This document shows positions 10,801 to 21,249 of a stretch of 64,000 nucleotides of DNA, one piece after another. Position 1 is the first letter of the stretch. The number at the start of each line of letters is the position of its first letter. The position numbers and the translations under genes are program-made. This DNA comes from Cylindrotheca closterium (lineage: Eukaryota; Bacillariophyta; Bacillariophyceae; Bacillariales; Bacillariaceae), in the NCBI GenBank assembly GCA_933822405.4, contig CAKOGP040001770.1:310001-374000 (forward strand). Direction: 5' to 3'. The notes beneath the pieces are model-generated. The model saw only the letters and a program-made list of their open reading frames with translations, searched no databases and was not told the origin of the DNA.

Positions 10801-10929
10801 GTGGATTACCGGTCTGGAGCTGATATGGGTCATTATGGCATACATGAGGCTCGTCTTGCAAGTCATCCTAACTTTCCTTTCATGGTCGTCTCCTCTTCGA
10901 TGGAGAGTCGNNNNNNNNNNTCAGAGTAA
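7813..10929 (+). CDS. long unrecognised protein with Pro-rich middle; 3' end in an assembly gap
   Basis: The frame is open further upstream, but the first good ATG is at 7813 (MPSQSFLSKKF). About 1030 residues can be read up to the run of Ns at 10911-10920; the gap length is nominal, so the true end is unknown and must lie within about 60 bases because the next gene ends at 10975. Residues ~1-450 form a folded domain with no motif I recognise. Residues ~450-720 are low-complexity and Pro-rich, with repeated DPFAP / SPFAP / GPFQP / DPFAR units. Residues ~730-1030 are again compact. There are no introns, no protease, reverse transcriptase or zinc-knuckle motif, no signal peptide and no clear membrane segments. 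A retroelement gag-like or lineage-specific family protein is possible; the shared 140-bp element upstream fits a repeated family. Confidence 0.6.
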   Translation: MPSQSFLSKKFAVGEFLNLRDSITNLPYEGKLNYHLALDNKCPTLKNLQSSYGFPVERLSEGKPLYRVTCPEDFRPARERYAELDAEFKRWNDPSLTYHQRLMLGETKPPGFALVVRKGADGEPCHLCFISAPVMTKPNTSSDSGFGAPLLADVFEATVTNHLKCPRPVDEPNHLMLGSLCGTTLGVSLDEGRRAFAEALFPVIMSDGLALGQKPLNGDSWKILIFPFMSECPVGFVWPATISYAEFCDSLENRNSKVFGGLLHLLGTQKAAIKNWFDAVNANSQAFGVPVVSALPLWDTFPTIDNPNGQSLIGDCKQLAPFQVQQDRFLRNHFSQIVRRGPIAAQSKAFQMARMQYHMFLKRGTLEYPLDQGGGGTLSAECQPFLSQMMRPMDGWNDDGPNWCANFTLDPVEVPSPFHLYPVKDIPKTAKAPPGYKPQRLVRPVEEEPGESFDDFLAASEKLHSGEQLDDPVDSSSDTEEVAYVATLGPPPNDGGPRRVTNPTAGGPYAQMAATPRPPTRDPTTGRQTGVSWSTSPSFLAPVPAVSPPEDDDAGYNVHAGDPFAPTVTPLKRQHLPFQQSGRTTTPHPHRDEADWTSPFAPHKRPRMDVGDHAGPFQPTPSPFRGSPSPPVPTMHDPFARAPSPYHTAPVQQSPFHPMPVQQHPHVTPGVYHTPSPYQPTPPSQYPHSPYPHPTFVPDGMGGYYQTMVNPAAMIPGHPHGGLVYSPVVAKPGALKIRLESTKHAAISTPEQRTICPPVFLSCCFWLLQDIGDVGAGVVHCRKDGEPARQVSSEAVFRILMPSELGRQVMSGVDHKNDGNAAAVAMVRVIRYRAKLSLGPFGPLRLPSEQLLTTVMDSVFVRNGLDMNTWSVDPERPPPSDAKKQFSVLSFLPCLDTGMSSTMVLRGGITLDQARQLGMIIYYFFAMLSAKKPTYDGADYDDGDFQRSIFGNTLFLMCNTLMQNGDLMRLWMRYPEMCTTEYIRDLTELLYHLKSFVDYRSGADMGHYGIHEARLASHPNFPFMVVSSSMESXXXXSE
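10911..10920. other. assembly gap (10 N)
   Basis: Ten Ns interrupt the 3' end of the long Pro-rich gene. The gap is probably of nominal length. Confidence 0.99.
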
Positions 10930-10974
10930 TGCTAATATTAATGGTGATATTGCCACGTCAACTGTAAGGCCCTC

Positions 10975-13286
10975 TTACCAACCATCATCTTCCTCGCCAC
11001 TTCCCATGGCAAACACCAGAATTTTGTCCTTCTCGTAGCATGGGATATATATTTTTGCGTAACCAGACTCCTGTTCCGCGGAGCAAAGGTCATCGTAGCC
11101 AATGGCGATAGACCCAACAGTGGCTCCGCACCGAATCTCCGACATTAAGCGGTATTGCGCATCCGAATCTGATACATAGAGTGAATCCCGCTCGCTAACA
11201 TCCTCGGGTCGGAAAATGTATGCGGATTCGGCACAATCACCGGCAATTGCAATCATTGGTCGTTTTCCTTTGCGAGCATCTTCCTTTCGGGCATGAAAGG
11301 TGTACACAAATCCTGGGGCTCCAGGATTGATCACGTTCCAAATTTGGGCTTTCACCTTGAATCCAGTAGCAACAGTTGTTCTGACCCATGGCTCGCTCTT
11401 CCATGCATCTTTCCCTTCTGGTACCCGATAAGAGAACAACGATCCACCATCGAAGGATTTGGATCGGTCAACGTGGTGAGGGTCTTTTGCGTGATGCGTG
11501 GTCATGCTTCCGCCAATCAATTCCTTTTCTTCGCTTTCAGCATAGTTACACTCATGACTTGTGACCAAGACGTGCGAGAATGAATCACCTGGCTGGAGTG
11601 TCCGTACAGTACTTCCAGAATCAATCACCACATTCGCAGGGCTGCCTGCTTGTCTGCCATCCAGATTCGCCACAATCCCACCAAAGGCAGCACCACATCG
11701 ATTGTCAATGGTCCTGGCGAATGAAATAGACGGATTCTTTCCAATCTTGATGGAATGCAATGTTACTCGTTTGTCAAAGAACTGGCTCGCGATTACTTCG
11801 ATAGTGTCGTCTTCTGTATCCATATCGACAACGTTGAACATAACATCGGGGCCCGTTGCCAAAACTCGTTCCTTCCATGGTAGATGACGTGAGCTGAATG
11901 GATCGAACGCCGTTCCATCTTTCTCCAATGGTGTCCCAGTGGATTCGTCGAAATGATGAGGTTCTGGCATTTCGAGCCACACCAACTGCCCATTTTTTGG
12001 TCGGTTATCCTCCTCCTTTGGAGTATCTTTGTGACCGGCAACTTTACGGAGTTTGGCCCGTGCCGTCAAAATCGACTTTCGTCCATCTCCTGTAAGGTCC
12101 ACCCATACCGCTCTGTATGACAAAAAGTACGATAAGCCCAAAGTCAGGAACAATCGATGCGATTGTTACCATTCATTTTTAGCAGTCAATGGTCTTACCT
12201 GTGATAGAACCAGTTATCTAGTTTTTCATCTGTCAGGCACATCGTCCATTCAGAGTTGGGATTGCTTGGGTTCTTGATCACGTAAATTCCGCCTCGATCT
12301 TTTCCCGGAACCAAAAAGCCATCGCTGACTAACAAAGCATCGTCAACTTCTACTTTTTGACGTTGTGGGCCACCTCGATCTACAAGAACTTTTGGCACAT
12401 GGTTCACTTCATTGGGCCAGAGTGTCATAGATTTCGACCTTTTGTTGACCGAATCAATGTGTCCCGATTCCGCGTCCACACTTTGTACCAATCCTTTGCG
12501 ACCTGTGAGGGTGAATCCAGTTACCCACAGCCGATCCCGATAGGGGGCATTCCATTGGATTTCTTCCAACTCTCGGTATACTGGACTGTTCCTCCACCGA
12601 TTCCATCTGGTTGTGGATTGCATGGTTCGAACTTCCGTGGCAGAGGCACCGGGTCCATCCGCGGGAAGGATGTTCAAGTATCCAGGTTTGGGGATGTTAA
12701 CCTCTGCTAGCAGCTCCAAACTGACGGATGTGTATCGATTATGTAACTCCAATCTAGCCTCCTCATCAACCCACTGGAACCGATCGTAGGATGCAAGACT
12801 CCTATCGATAGTGGTTTCGTTCACCAACACGTATGTAGTTGCGATGTTTTCATTCACTCTTCCGAGATTGAGCCATCTTGCAGTTGGATTTTCTTGGATA
12901 TCGATAATCAACGGATATCTGCCCGTGACGAATCGTTGACGACTGTTGGTTCGACTCAGAATTCCTCGAAAGTACGGAGACAAGCCTTCCATGCTGGCCA
13001 CTTGGGATGCCATGTCTAGTGACGATGATGATGATGATGAGCCTCTCTGAGGCAATGAGAAAGGACTGAGTCGTCTTCTTGAGAAGGCCTGATTCGGCGC
13101 ATATGCCGCCACTGAGCTCTCATAACTACTGATTGAAACAAGAATTACTGATGCCATCAAAGAGAGCGAAGAAGTGAATGACGTCAAACCGGTTCTTCCT
13201 CGTTCCCGTTTCCGTTTTCGACGTAGACGCCGACTTGGGTTCACCATATCTCGTTCCTTCACTTCGTACAGACATAATGGGACCAT
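10975..13286 (-). CDS. predicted beta-propeller (FG-GAP/VCBS-like) protein with N-terminal targeting sequence
   Basis: Two exons on the minus strand, 13286-12199 and 12112-10975, split by an 86-nt GT-AG intron inside an Arg codon; 741 aa from the first Met. A second Met at codon 14 is equally possible. The N-terminus is very basic (RRLRRKRKRERGR), followed by a hydrophobic stretch (~residues 40-62) ending AAYAPNQAF, so it is a signal anchor or a plastid-type bipartite signal with Tyr in place of Phe. The body is rich in beta-strand motifs and contains at the exon junction a calcium-loop FG-GAP-like unit (WVDLTGDGRKSILTARA), also seen more weakly elsewhere (DALLVSDGFLVPG, IAIAGDCAESAY). This suggests an integrin-like propeller, secreted or lumenal. 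No catalytic motif recognised. It is convergent with the Pro-rich gene. Confidence 0.75.
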
Positions 13287-13537
13287 TATCGTAGTTTGCT
13301 CGCTTCAGTGGAGTGTTCACACCGAGAATGACAAAGGTGAAGAATACATCAACGAATCAATCAGCCGAGGAAAGTTGGGCAGAATGCAGAATGATTTTTG
13401 TCGAAAGTGACGCAAGTTACGTGGAAGTAGCCTGGCCTTCTGTGCGTATTGATAGATGTGCTTCCTTAGTCCCGATTCCTCCAATAAACAGAATATGATG
13501 ATGAGGGATAACAATTTCGAAACACCATCAACCAACC

Positions 13538-15128
13538 ATGAATGCACCTCAGACCACCACCGTATCAAGAAAACGCCATAGGATCGCCATGGTTTGTGAC
13601 TTCTTCTATCCACGCCTAGGTGGAGTAGAGATGCATATTTGGTCCTTATCTCAACACCTGATACGCCTGGGCCACAAAGTAATTGTCATTACCCATGGGT
13701 ATGAAAATAGGAAAGGGGTCCGTTACATGCCTGGACCTCTGAAGGTGTATTATTGTGTAAGAAGAAAATCAAACACTAGAATAAAAGTTCTGCCTGATTG
13801 CTGACGCTGTGCCTTGCCCACCATACATACATCACAGCCAATAATTCCAATGACCGATCAAGATGCACTTCCAACAGTGACGGCAACTTTTCCCTTGATT
13901 CGAGAAATTCTGATACGAGAGGGCATAGAAATTGTACATGCACATCAAGCAACTAGCGTCATGGCGAATGAAAGTGTCGTATATGCATCAGCTTTGGGGC
14001 TGCCTAGTGTTTATACCGACCATTCCCTATTCCAATTCGATGATCTTGCCGGTGTCATTCTGAATCGAGTAAGTTGGTCCCCTCTTTTCTCTCTTGTGAC
14101 TCTCGCTCTTCCATATTTTCTGATGCAATTCGACTATGCATAGGTTCTGCAGACCACCCTTAGCACATTGAATGCTGCCATTTGTGTCTCCTATGCATGT
14201 CGAGACAACCTGATCTTGCGGGCTCATCTTGACCCAAGCAGAGTCAATGTCATTCCAAATGCTGTGGATGCATCCAAATTTACGCCGGACCCTTCAAAGA
14301 GAAGCAAAGATCGGTAGGTTTCTTCACTAAGTTTGTTCTCGTCAACTTTCATCATTCTCACCCCAGTGCAATCAATCATGCAGAATAAAGGTTGTAGTGG
14401 TATCCAGATTGGTCTATCGCAAGGGCGTTGACCTCTTGGTGGGAATAATACCAAAGGTAGCAAAACAACTCCCTCAAGTCGACTTTATCGTAGGGGGTGA
14501 TGGGAACAAAATGCTAGACCTAATAGAAATGGTAGAACGGGAGCAACTGCAAGATCGGGTCGAATTTTTGGGTGCTGTACCACACGTCCAAGTCGCGAGT
14601 GTATTGCAAAGAGGACACGTCTTTTTGAATTGTTCCTTGACGGAATCGTTCTGCATTGCGATTTTGGAAGCGGCTAGCTGTGGATTGTTGGTGGTTTCCA
14701 CCAACGTGGGGGGAGTGCCAGAGGTGCTTCCCTCTCCCGATATGGCCATCCTCTGTGATTCCAATGTATCCGCCTTGGTAAAAGGCGTAAAGGCTGCCGT
14801 AGAGCGACAAGAGGGAGACGGTGATGATGCTGTTGATCCAATCCAAGCTCACGAGAGAATAGAGACAATGTATTCATGGCATAGAGTCGCCAAACAAACA
14901 GTCCAGGTCTATGACCGCGTTGCCAGTGAACCTCCACAAACATTTTCAGAGAGGCTTGCTTGCTTCCAATCCTTGGGAGGAATCGCTGGATTCGTGGCGG
15001 GTCTCTTACTAATGATTGTCGAAGTTTGGATTCGGATTGTCATTCTTTGGAGACCGACATCGACCATTGATGTTGTTCCAGATCTCATGCCATTCGAAAA
15101 GGCCTATACGAAGGATAAGAATAACTGA
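13538..15128 (+). CDS. PIGA: GPI-GlcNAc transferase catalytic subunit PIG-A (GT4)
   Basis: Four exons: 13538-13756, 13838-14068, 14144-14313 and 14384-15128, with GT-AG introns of 81, 75 and 70 nt; 454 aa. The enzyme transfers GlcNAc from UDP-GlcNAc to phosphatidylinositol on the cytosolic face of the ER, the first step of GPI-anchor synthesis, in a complex with PIG-H/C/Q/P. Diagnostic stretches are all present: [14 protein letters not shown] at the start, [34 protein letters not shown], then [15 protein letters not shown], the GT4 donor-site region [18 protein letters not shown] (EX7E) and VGGVPEVLP. The C-terminus has the single membrane helix (~400-425) followed by the short lumenal tail typical of PIG-A. 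Length matches the family (human ~484). Confidence 0.96.
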
Positions 15129-15187
15129 ACAATTCTCTTTCTATAGTCATTACAATGAACTGTGAATCATTTGGTACAACCCAGCGC

Positions 15188-16018
15188 TTATTCGTAAACC
15201 CAAGAGTCAACAGTCTTTCCCCAGTCGTTGACGCCCTCAGGGAACCACATCTTCAATTCGTGTGCGGCGCTCTCTGGAGAGTCAGATCCGTGACAAATGT
15301 TTCTTCCAAGATCGATGGAGAAGTCTCCACGGATGCTTCCTGGCTTGGAAGCAAGTGGTTGGGTCTCACCAAGCATTTGGCGGCCTTGCTTGATAATGTC
15401 CTTACCTTCCCAGCACATACAGACAATGGGTCCACTGCTGAAGAAGGAAGTAAGACCACCAAAAAAGGGCTTCTTAGACAAGTCAGCGTAATGAGCTTCG
15501 GCCATTTCCTTAGTGGGCCAGACCATCTTAAGTCCGACAAGCTTGTATCCACGCTTTTCGAAACGGGCGATGATATCACCAACCAATGCACGTTGGACGC
15601 CATCGGGCTTGACGGCAAGGAATGTGCGCTCTTGGTTTGTTCCTGCCTTTCCCCAGACTGGAAGGGCTTCTTCACAGGAAGCCTTATTGTTCCATGCGGC
15701 GGCACCAGCAGCCATCATGAGTCCAGTTCCCATGACGAAGGCAGAGGAGGAGTTGGTCTTGGCAGCAGAAGCAGCAGTCTGAGCAAGATTAAAGAAAAAC
15801 AATGTGAGATGGGCACCGATGAAGGAAGCAAAGTCGGTTCACCTGCTGGGTATAGTGAAAAGATTCCGCGATCTTTTGTGTAGGCCGATCGTCTCAGATC
15901 CTACTATCGGCAGTTTCCAATGAGACATTATTGTGCTTACCGAAATAGAACGAACTCCTTGGGTGGTAGCGCGAGAGCGAAGAGAGTTGGCGGTGCGGGA
16001 GGCAATACGGCTGAACAT
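15188..16018 (-). CDS. mitochondrial nucleoside diphosphate kinase
   Basis: Two exons on the minus strand, 16018-15941 and 15778-15188, with a 162-nt GT-AG intron in phase 0; 222 aa. Exon 1 encodes a classic Arg/Ser-rich, acid-free mitochondrial presequence (MFSRIASRTANSLRSR...). Exon 2 begins with an Ala/Ser-rich stretch and a hydrophobic segment (about residues 45-60: FVMGTGLMMAAGAAAW) before the catalytic domain. NDPK signatures: ERTFLAVKPDGVQR, the phosphorylated histidine in NICHGSDS, and the KPGSIRGDF loop. It exchanges gamma-phosphates between NTPs and NDPs through a phospho-histidine. The presequence plus membrane segment suggests anchoring in the inner membrane or intermembrane space, as for animal NDPK-D; that location is inference. 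The family core is ~150 aa, so the N-terminal extension is ~65 aa. Confidence 0.93.
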
Positions 16019-16664
16019 AATGAAGGTTGTGTGTTTGGTCTAAGACAGTAGTGAACTATAATGGAAATAAAACGCTGGTCTTTTGCCGATGCGTTTGATG
16101 GATGACGTAAAAAGTCTGTCCGGTGACCTATTTTCAATTTATTGATTTGTTCGACCAATCGACAATTGGAAAACGAACAAAATAACCGTCACAAAAACTT
16201 TCCAAGCCTTCACATGCGGGGATCGCTGATGATTCTGAAGTCGATACATTGATTCTTTCAACCTCTAATGGACGGACCTAATCAACAATGATCCTCGAAG
16301 GTGGAAATCTGGCGAATTTGTTGGTCTAGACCACCCGACACCTGAATACATGCAAGATCTTCTCACAGTCCTGCAATCTGCTGTCCGGAAAACTGAGGAG
16401 ATGGGTCTCGTCCATGGTTGCCAACAGTGTTGACACCTATTCATACTTAAGGAATTGTCTGCATTCTACAGACAATGATACTGTATATTTTCAAAGTTTT
16501 TATTGCGAAGCGAGAATATAACCACAACAGAAGAAGCAGCGATTCTTGCTGGCATACTAAGGAGGGAAACCACATCCCTTGAAGAGTTGGAACTGCCGTC
16601 AGAACTACGGACTCAAGGTGTCTAGTTGAGATTTATGGTGCCATGAACAATGTTAGAGGCAGAG
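16019..16664. other. intergenic region
   Basis: Sequence between the 5' end of the NDPK gene and the 3' end of the RPAP1-like gene. Only short open frames with no coding character; presumably the NDPK promoter and the neighbour's 3' UTR. No RNA gene seen. Confidence 0.5.
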
Positions 16665-19600
16665 TTATCTCTCCAATCCTTCCCTGATACTGGCGATTCT
16701 ACTTTCCAAGACAAAATTGTCATCAGCTTTCCCGTCTGCACATGCTTTCACCGCAGCCACTGCCATCTCTTTCTTCGATCCCTTTTCTTTCAAAATCATC
16801 AATACAAAGTCGCAAACCAATGAAGAAATGCGACTGGGAATTCGGTTCAGCCGCCTCATCATCGATAGGCTTCCTATTTCATCCGAAATGCTGCTTGCCA
16901 AGTTGCGACCCAAAGTGGCGACGACGAAATGGAGGAAGAAACCATCCAAGTTTCTGTCAGAGCTTTCTTTTGCAACGGCAACAGCAAGTGCATCCAAGAC
17001 ACTAGATGCATCCTTCGTGGAACCGTCCGCTGCTGGCAATCCACCCGACAGGAAAACTTCTAGGAGCTCTTCGTCAGATTTGCTGTCATCAGGAAGTGTC
17101 AAAAGATGAAGCATACCACGGAGTTCTTGCATTGTACGGCACCGAATTGATGGAGGATACACTGGGGAGAGGAAAAGTCTCACACATTTTGTGAAGAAGG
17201 AATATTGCGCACCATAGTCTCGGAAGGCAGCGATGACATCCTCCAACAATGCTTCCAACGAGCGCATTGCCTCTGGAGACAGTGTATCCGTTGTCATATT
17301 TGAATTCAGAAGTTTGTCGAGCAAGGCCTTCTCTTTCTCTTCAGTATCCTGGTCTACTTCTGGATCCGCGACTTCTTTCTTGGCGGGTTCGGTGTGATGG
17401 AGGCAAGCTTGGCTCAATTCGAATAGCGAGGTTTCATTCAGCTGGCTGCAGTACTTTTCAAACAAAGCTCCTGAAGCTTCAGCGATTCGTTCGTCTCGAA
17501 GGATAGTCTCGGGATGCAAGCAGACATTGAGCAGGTAGTACATTTTCGCACCAACTGGAATGGAGGGAGAGTACCACCGACACGTTGCATCAATTTCCTC
17601 AGCTTCTTCCAATTCCAATAGTAGCCCAAGCGCTGTTGAAACGACACGCACGGCTTCATTTGTTCCTTTGTCAACAGTTTGCTGCTTCATTTGAATGGAA
17701 CCAGAAAGGGTTTGCAAGAGCCACAAGTTTCCAAGCGGCAGAATCAATTCACCGTTTGTCTTTGGGCCCATACGATCGGTAGCACTGAGAAGCGAGTCCA
17801 ATGCGAATGGCCCATATCCCTCCACTGTCAGCCCAAATCCGTGCTGCAGTTTGAAGCTATGGTCAAGCTGCTTGCGAGCCATTTCCGACCCACATATTTC
17901 TCCGAGGAAGAGAGTTGAAATTGGCGACGATCCCGAGGAGGAGTCATGCAAAGGATTGCCACTTGGCATGAACAAAACATCTTGACTGAACAGTACTGCT
18001 GCAACTGCCTCTTGCCCACGCTCGAGATTCGCAAGCAGGAAAAATACCAACATCCTGGCTTGATTGATATCGGATGACGAGGTTAGAACCCCAATCGAAT
18101 ATGCATGAAACAGCAATTTGGCGACAGCAAAATAACACTGGTTCATCCAACCTTGACGTGGAAGTGCCCATGTTGACAGATCACCTTTTTCGTTTCCTGA
18201 TAAAATTCTAGTCCTTTTGCAACCTTCGATAATCCGCTCAACGAAATGCTTCACTACCGCTTTCGTAAGCTGCTGTACCATTCGATTTTTCTGGCTGGTT
18301 CTGGACATATCCATCTCTACCAAAGTATTGGCAAACGAAGACAGGAATGCAGAAGCAGCAGCTTCTTTCGGCGTTCCAATGGCCAAGTCTTCATAATCCT
18401 CAGACTCTTGCTGCCAGACTAATTTCCATGCTACTTCTAGCACACCGCCAGGATCCGTCCACAAATCCAAGTTTTCGAGAAAGGCCAACTCGTCTTCCAT
18501 TGCAATTTCTTCGACCTTGACTTCTTGGTTTGCTGTGGATTGCGAAGTATTGGCTGCCAAACTCCAGTAGGAGGATAGAAACCGTAACCTGGCAGCCTTC
18601 CATTGGAATTCGCGACATGCATCGACTGACTGGGTTGTCAATGAGGATGGATCGCTGTCGGAAGCTGGGGCAGAAGGAAGAAGGAGCTGCCGCTGTGTCG
18701 CTGCCAGATGGGTCGGAACCATTGATAGAATACGCATAGACTCCTCATCGATAATCGGCTTCGTTTTGGCCTTGTCAAGAGCAGATGTCTTGCTTTGTGC
18801 TACGCGGGCACATTCCAGAATTTGGGTAAAGGCGGACAAGTATTCAGCGGACAACGACGAAGGATTCGTATGTGGCAAGGCCCAGTGATGAGCTGCCATT
18901 TTGAGCATTGTGGCAAATCCTGGCAATCCCAAGCCATATCGCATCAAGGTCCGCCACAAGATGATCCCCATCTTTTGAAGACGCAATTCCAATGGAGATA
19001 GACCGTCCGACGGAAGTAGTAAGGCGGGCAAGACTTCCTCCATGTGCGGAGCCATGGCCTTGGCAGTGACCCGGGATTGTCGTGCTAGAGTTAGCAAGAG
19101 TTGTATGGAAGCAAAAGCGACTTGTTCCAACAGAGCTATTTCTTCCAGCTGATGCCCTGGCTGTTGGCGTTCCAAGGAGTATCGCATCAAGCAACGATCC
19201 AGAATCTGCTCGAACATGGACTTTTGGTGCACAATGACGGTGGCAGCACCTGGCGACCGTTGTCCCAACATGGCTAGTATCCCACACGATGCAATCCAAG
19301 CTTCTTCGGGCAACATGAGCGCATCATTCTTCGGACATAGCAGCTGCGAGAGCCTCGGAATGATTCGCATTTTGGAGAGCAGTGTCCACATGGGATCCTT
19401 TTCAAAGGCCTTGGCATCCTCCATTGCTGATGTCGACGAAGATGAAGTGGAATATGCAGCCACCGAACTGGAAGACTTGCCAGTGTCCACGGCCAAAGGC
19501 TGCACTGTGTTGGACGGATAAGCAGTGTCCAGAGGAGGCGTTGGGATAGCATCTTCCATGAAAAAATGCTGATACATGTCTTTCTCGGACCATCGACTGG

Positions 19601-21197
19601 ACGATAAGTCTGTTGCAATAGTAGGTAGTTCCCCATTTTGATTGTTTTTATTGTCACCTCCCTCCATGGTACGACCAGTTCTGGTACTGCTGTCAACCCA
19701 AACTAGATGATCGTCCACTGCATTCAGCACCAAGAGGCTGTAAAGCGCCTGAAGCACGTAGGTGTGGAGAATTCCTTGTCCATGAATTGGCTCGTCCATC
19801 AAACATCGCAACGAAATGGGCAATAAAAGTGGCCAATTCTTTTTCGTGGTACTAGTCTTGGAGGAAGTATGGCCCAACTTTTCTTGTTGCAATTCTCGAA
19901 CTCGTTCTGATAGGGATTGACTGACCAATCTAGCAGCCCACAAGGTTTGCCTCTTGACAGTGGATCGAAGCAAATCGCAGGCCATGTCAAAGTCCTTGTC
20001 TACAGGGTCGTTGCGGCTATTATCATTTGGCAGTGTTGAGGCATCAGTGGTTCCTTGTTCTCCAGCGTCTAGAAGAGGCTCGTGTTCCAAAGGATGGGCT
20101 TGTTGCATTTCTTGATGGTAGGCTTGATCCAAATCATGGTGAGTTCGGACGGAAGACATTAACTTTGCCAAGCGTTCTTTTTCCTGTTGCGGATTCTTTT
20201 CAGTTTTCTTTTTCTCCATGATTGGAGTCTCCGACTCGGTCGGCTCTGGCGTCGCATCCTCCTCTACCCCCACCACAGGCTCTTCCGTTTGATCTTGCTG
20301 TTGCTTCTTCTTATTCTTTTGTTGGGATCTCGCCTTTAGAAATGCCTTGATATCAGGCGAAAGCGCAGCCTCCAAATCTCGTTGATGGGATTGAATGTCT
20401 TCCATGGACATTTGGGCCAACATGTTGGTGGCATCTCGGGCACTCGCTTGTTGCATGGAATCTTGTTCGGACGGCGGTTTCTCTGCAACTATTGGTTTTC
20501 TTGTTGGCTTTTTTCCTTTTGTTGTTGATCGTTGTGATTGCTTTGGCTTTTTGACAAAGGTTCCAATGGGCATGTGGACGGATGGGAATCCAGCATTCGG
20601 CAGCAAGGGACCAGCATTGTTACTTTGACCTTCCTGATGCTGTTGCTGCTGAAATTGAGAAGCTTTGGCTTGTTGGGAAAATCTACTTTGATTTTGTTTT
20701 CGCTGGAAGCGGGTAGTCTTTCGTTCCATCGGCGATACACTGTGTTCTACAACGTCTCCGACAATGGATGGAGGCAACACACCAGGAGTTTCAGGAGTTG
20801 TAGGACCCCCTATCCTGCTGTTCACTTGCTGCCTCTCAGAAATTTGGCTAGTAGAAATTCGCTTAGGCTCTTGTCCTGTTTTGACTGCTGTATTGGAAGA
20901 CTGGCTAGAACGAATCACTTGCGCCGAAGGCTGGCCTCCTTCTGGCATCGGCATCTCCATTCGTTCTTGCAATCGTTGATTGGTTACTGCCGACATGATG
21001 GGAGCTCCCTTACGCCTTCGCCGATTAACACTAGCCTTCTGCGGCCGTTCCATAATGTCTGGAACCCCTGATCCACTCATTGACGAATCCTTTTCTGTAA
21101 TTTTTTTACCACCCTTTGAAGCAGAAGTTGGTTTTGAAACGGGCGTCGTCATCAGACTTGCCACAAACTCATCCGACATTCCTTCTGTGTTGGCCAT
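16665..21197 (-). CDS. RPAP1/MINIYO-like RNA polymerase II-associated protein
   Basis: Single exon, 1510 aa, starting ATGGCC at 21197. The first ~400 residues are disordered, rich in Gln/Ser/Thr/Lys. Within them (~255-290) lies NMLAQMSMEDIQSHQRDLEAA followed by LSPDIKAFLKAR, the N-terminal RPAP1 motif (Met-Ser-x-Glu-Asp-Ile ... Leu-x-Pro ... Phe-Leu). A second acidic region leads to a motif around DLLRSTVKRQTLWAARLV. The remaining ~1000 residues are helical, HEAT/ARM-like. RPAP1 (MINIYO in plants) links RNA polymerase II to assembly/import factors and is needed for Pol II nuclear entry and for differentiation in plants and animals. Overall length (human ~1390, Arabidopsis ~1460) fits. The central RPAP1_C motif is not obvious by eye, so the name rests mainly on the N-terminal motif and architecture. 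Confidence 0.7.
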   Translation of the reverse strand: MANTEGMSDEFVASLMTTPVSKPTSASKGGKKITEKDSSMSGSGVPDIMERPQKASVNRRRRKGAPIMSAVTNQRLQERMEMPMPEGGQPSAQVIRSSQSSNTAVKTGQEPKRISTSQISERQQVNSRIGGPTTPETPGVLPPSIVGDVVEHSVSPMERKTTRFQRKQNQSRFSQQAKASQFQQQQHQEGQSNNAGPLLPNAGFPSVHMPIGTFVKKPKQSQRSTTKGKKPTRKPIVAEKPPSEQDSMQQASARDATNMLAQMSMEDIQSHQRDLEAALSPDIKAFLKARSQQKNKKKQQQDQTEEPVVGVEEDATPEPTESETPIMEKKKTEKNPQQEKERLAKLMSSVRTHHDLDQAYHQEMQQAHPLEHEPLLDAGEQGTTDASTLPNDNSRNDPVDKDFDMACDLLRSTVKRQTLWAARLVSQSLSERVRELQQEKLGHTSSKTSTTKKNWPLLLPISLRCLMDEPIHGQGILHTYVLQALYSLLVLNAVDDHLVWVDSSTRTGRTMEGGDNKNNQNGELPTIATDLSSSRWSEKDMYQHFFMEDAIPTPPLDTAYPSNTVQPLAVDTGKSSSSVAAYSTSSSSTSAMEDAKAFEKDPMWTLLSKMRIIPRLSQLLCPKNDALMLPEEAWIASCGILAMLGQRSPGAATVIVHQKSMFEQILDRCLMRYSLERQQPGHQLEEIALLEQVAFASIQLLLTLARQSRVTAKAMAPHMEEVLPALLLPSDGLSPLELRLQKMGIILWRTLMRYGLGLPGFATMLKMAAHHWALPHTNPSSLSAEYLSAFTQILECARVAQSKTSALDKAKTKPIIDEESMRILSMVPTHLAATQRQLLLPSAPASDSDPSSLTTQSVDACREFQWKAARLRFLSSYWSLAANTSQSTANQEVKVEEIAMEDELAFLENLDLWTDPGGVLEVAWKLVWQQESEDYEDLAIGTPKEAAASAFLSSFANTLVEMDMSRTSQKNRMVQQLTKAVVKHFVERIIEGCKRTRILSGNEKGDLSTWALPRQGWMNQCYFAVAKLLFHAYSIGVLTSSSDINQARMLVFFLLANLERGQEAVAAVLFSQDVLFMPSGNPLHDSSSGSSPISTLFLGEICGSEMARKQLDHSFKLQHGFGLTVEGYGPFALDSLLSATDRMGPKTNGELILPLGNLWLLQTLSGSIQMKQQTVDKGTNEAVRVVSTALGLLLELEEAEEIDATCRWYSPSIPVGAKMYYLLNVCLHPETILRDERIAEASGALFEKYCSQLNETSLFELSQACLHHTEPAKKEVADPEVDQDTEEKEKALLDKLLNSNMTTDTLSPEAMRSLEALLEDVIAAFRDYGAQYSFFTKCVRLFLSPVYPPSIRCRTMQELRGMLHLLTLPDDSKSDEELLEVFLSGGLPAADGSTKDASSVLDALAVAVAKESSDRNLDGFFLHFVVATLGRNLASSISDEIGSLSMMRRLNRIPSRISSLVCDFVLMILKEKGSKKEMAVAAVKACADGKADDNFVLESRIASIREGLER

Positions 21198-21249
21198 TGT
21201 GTTCGTTGGGTTTATACGTTTACACGTTTATCTTTTGTTTTGTGTATGC

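Noticed and set aside
13126..13613. Open frames overlapping the divergent spacer between the propeller gene and PIG-A
   Set aside because: They are shadows of the two real genes' 5' ends.
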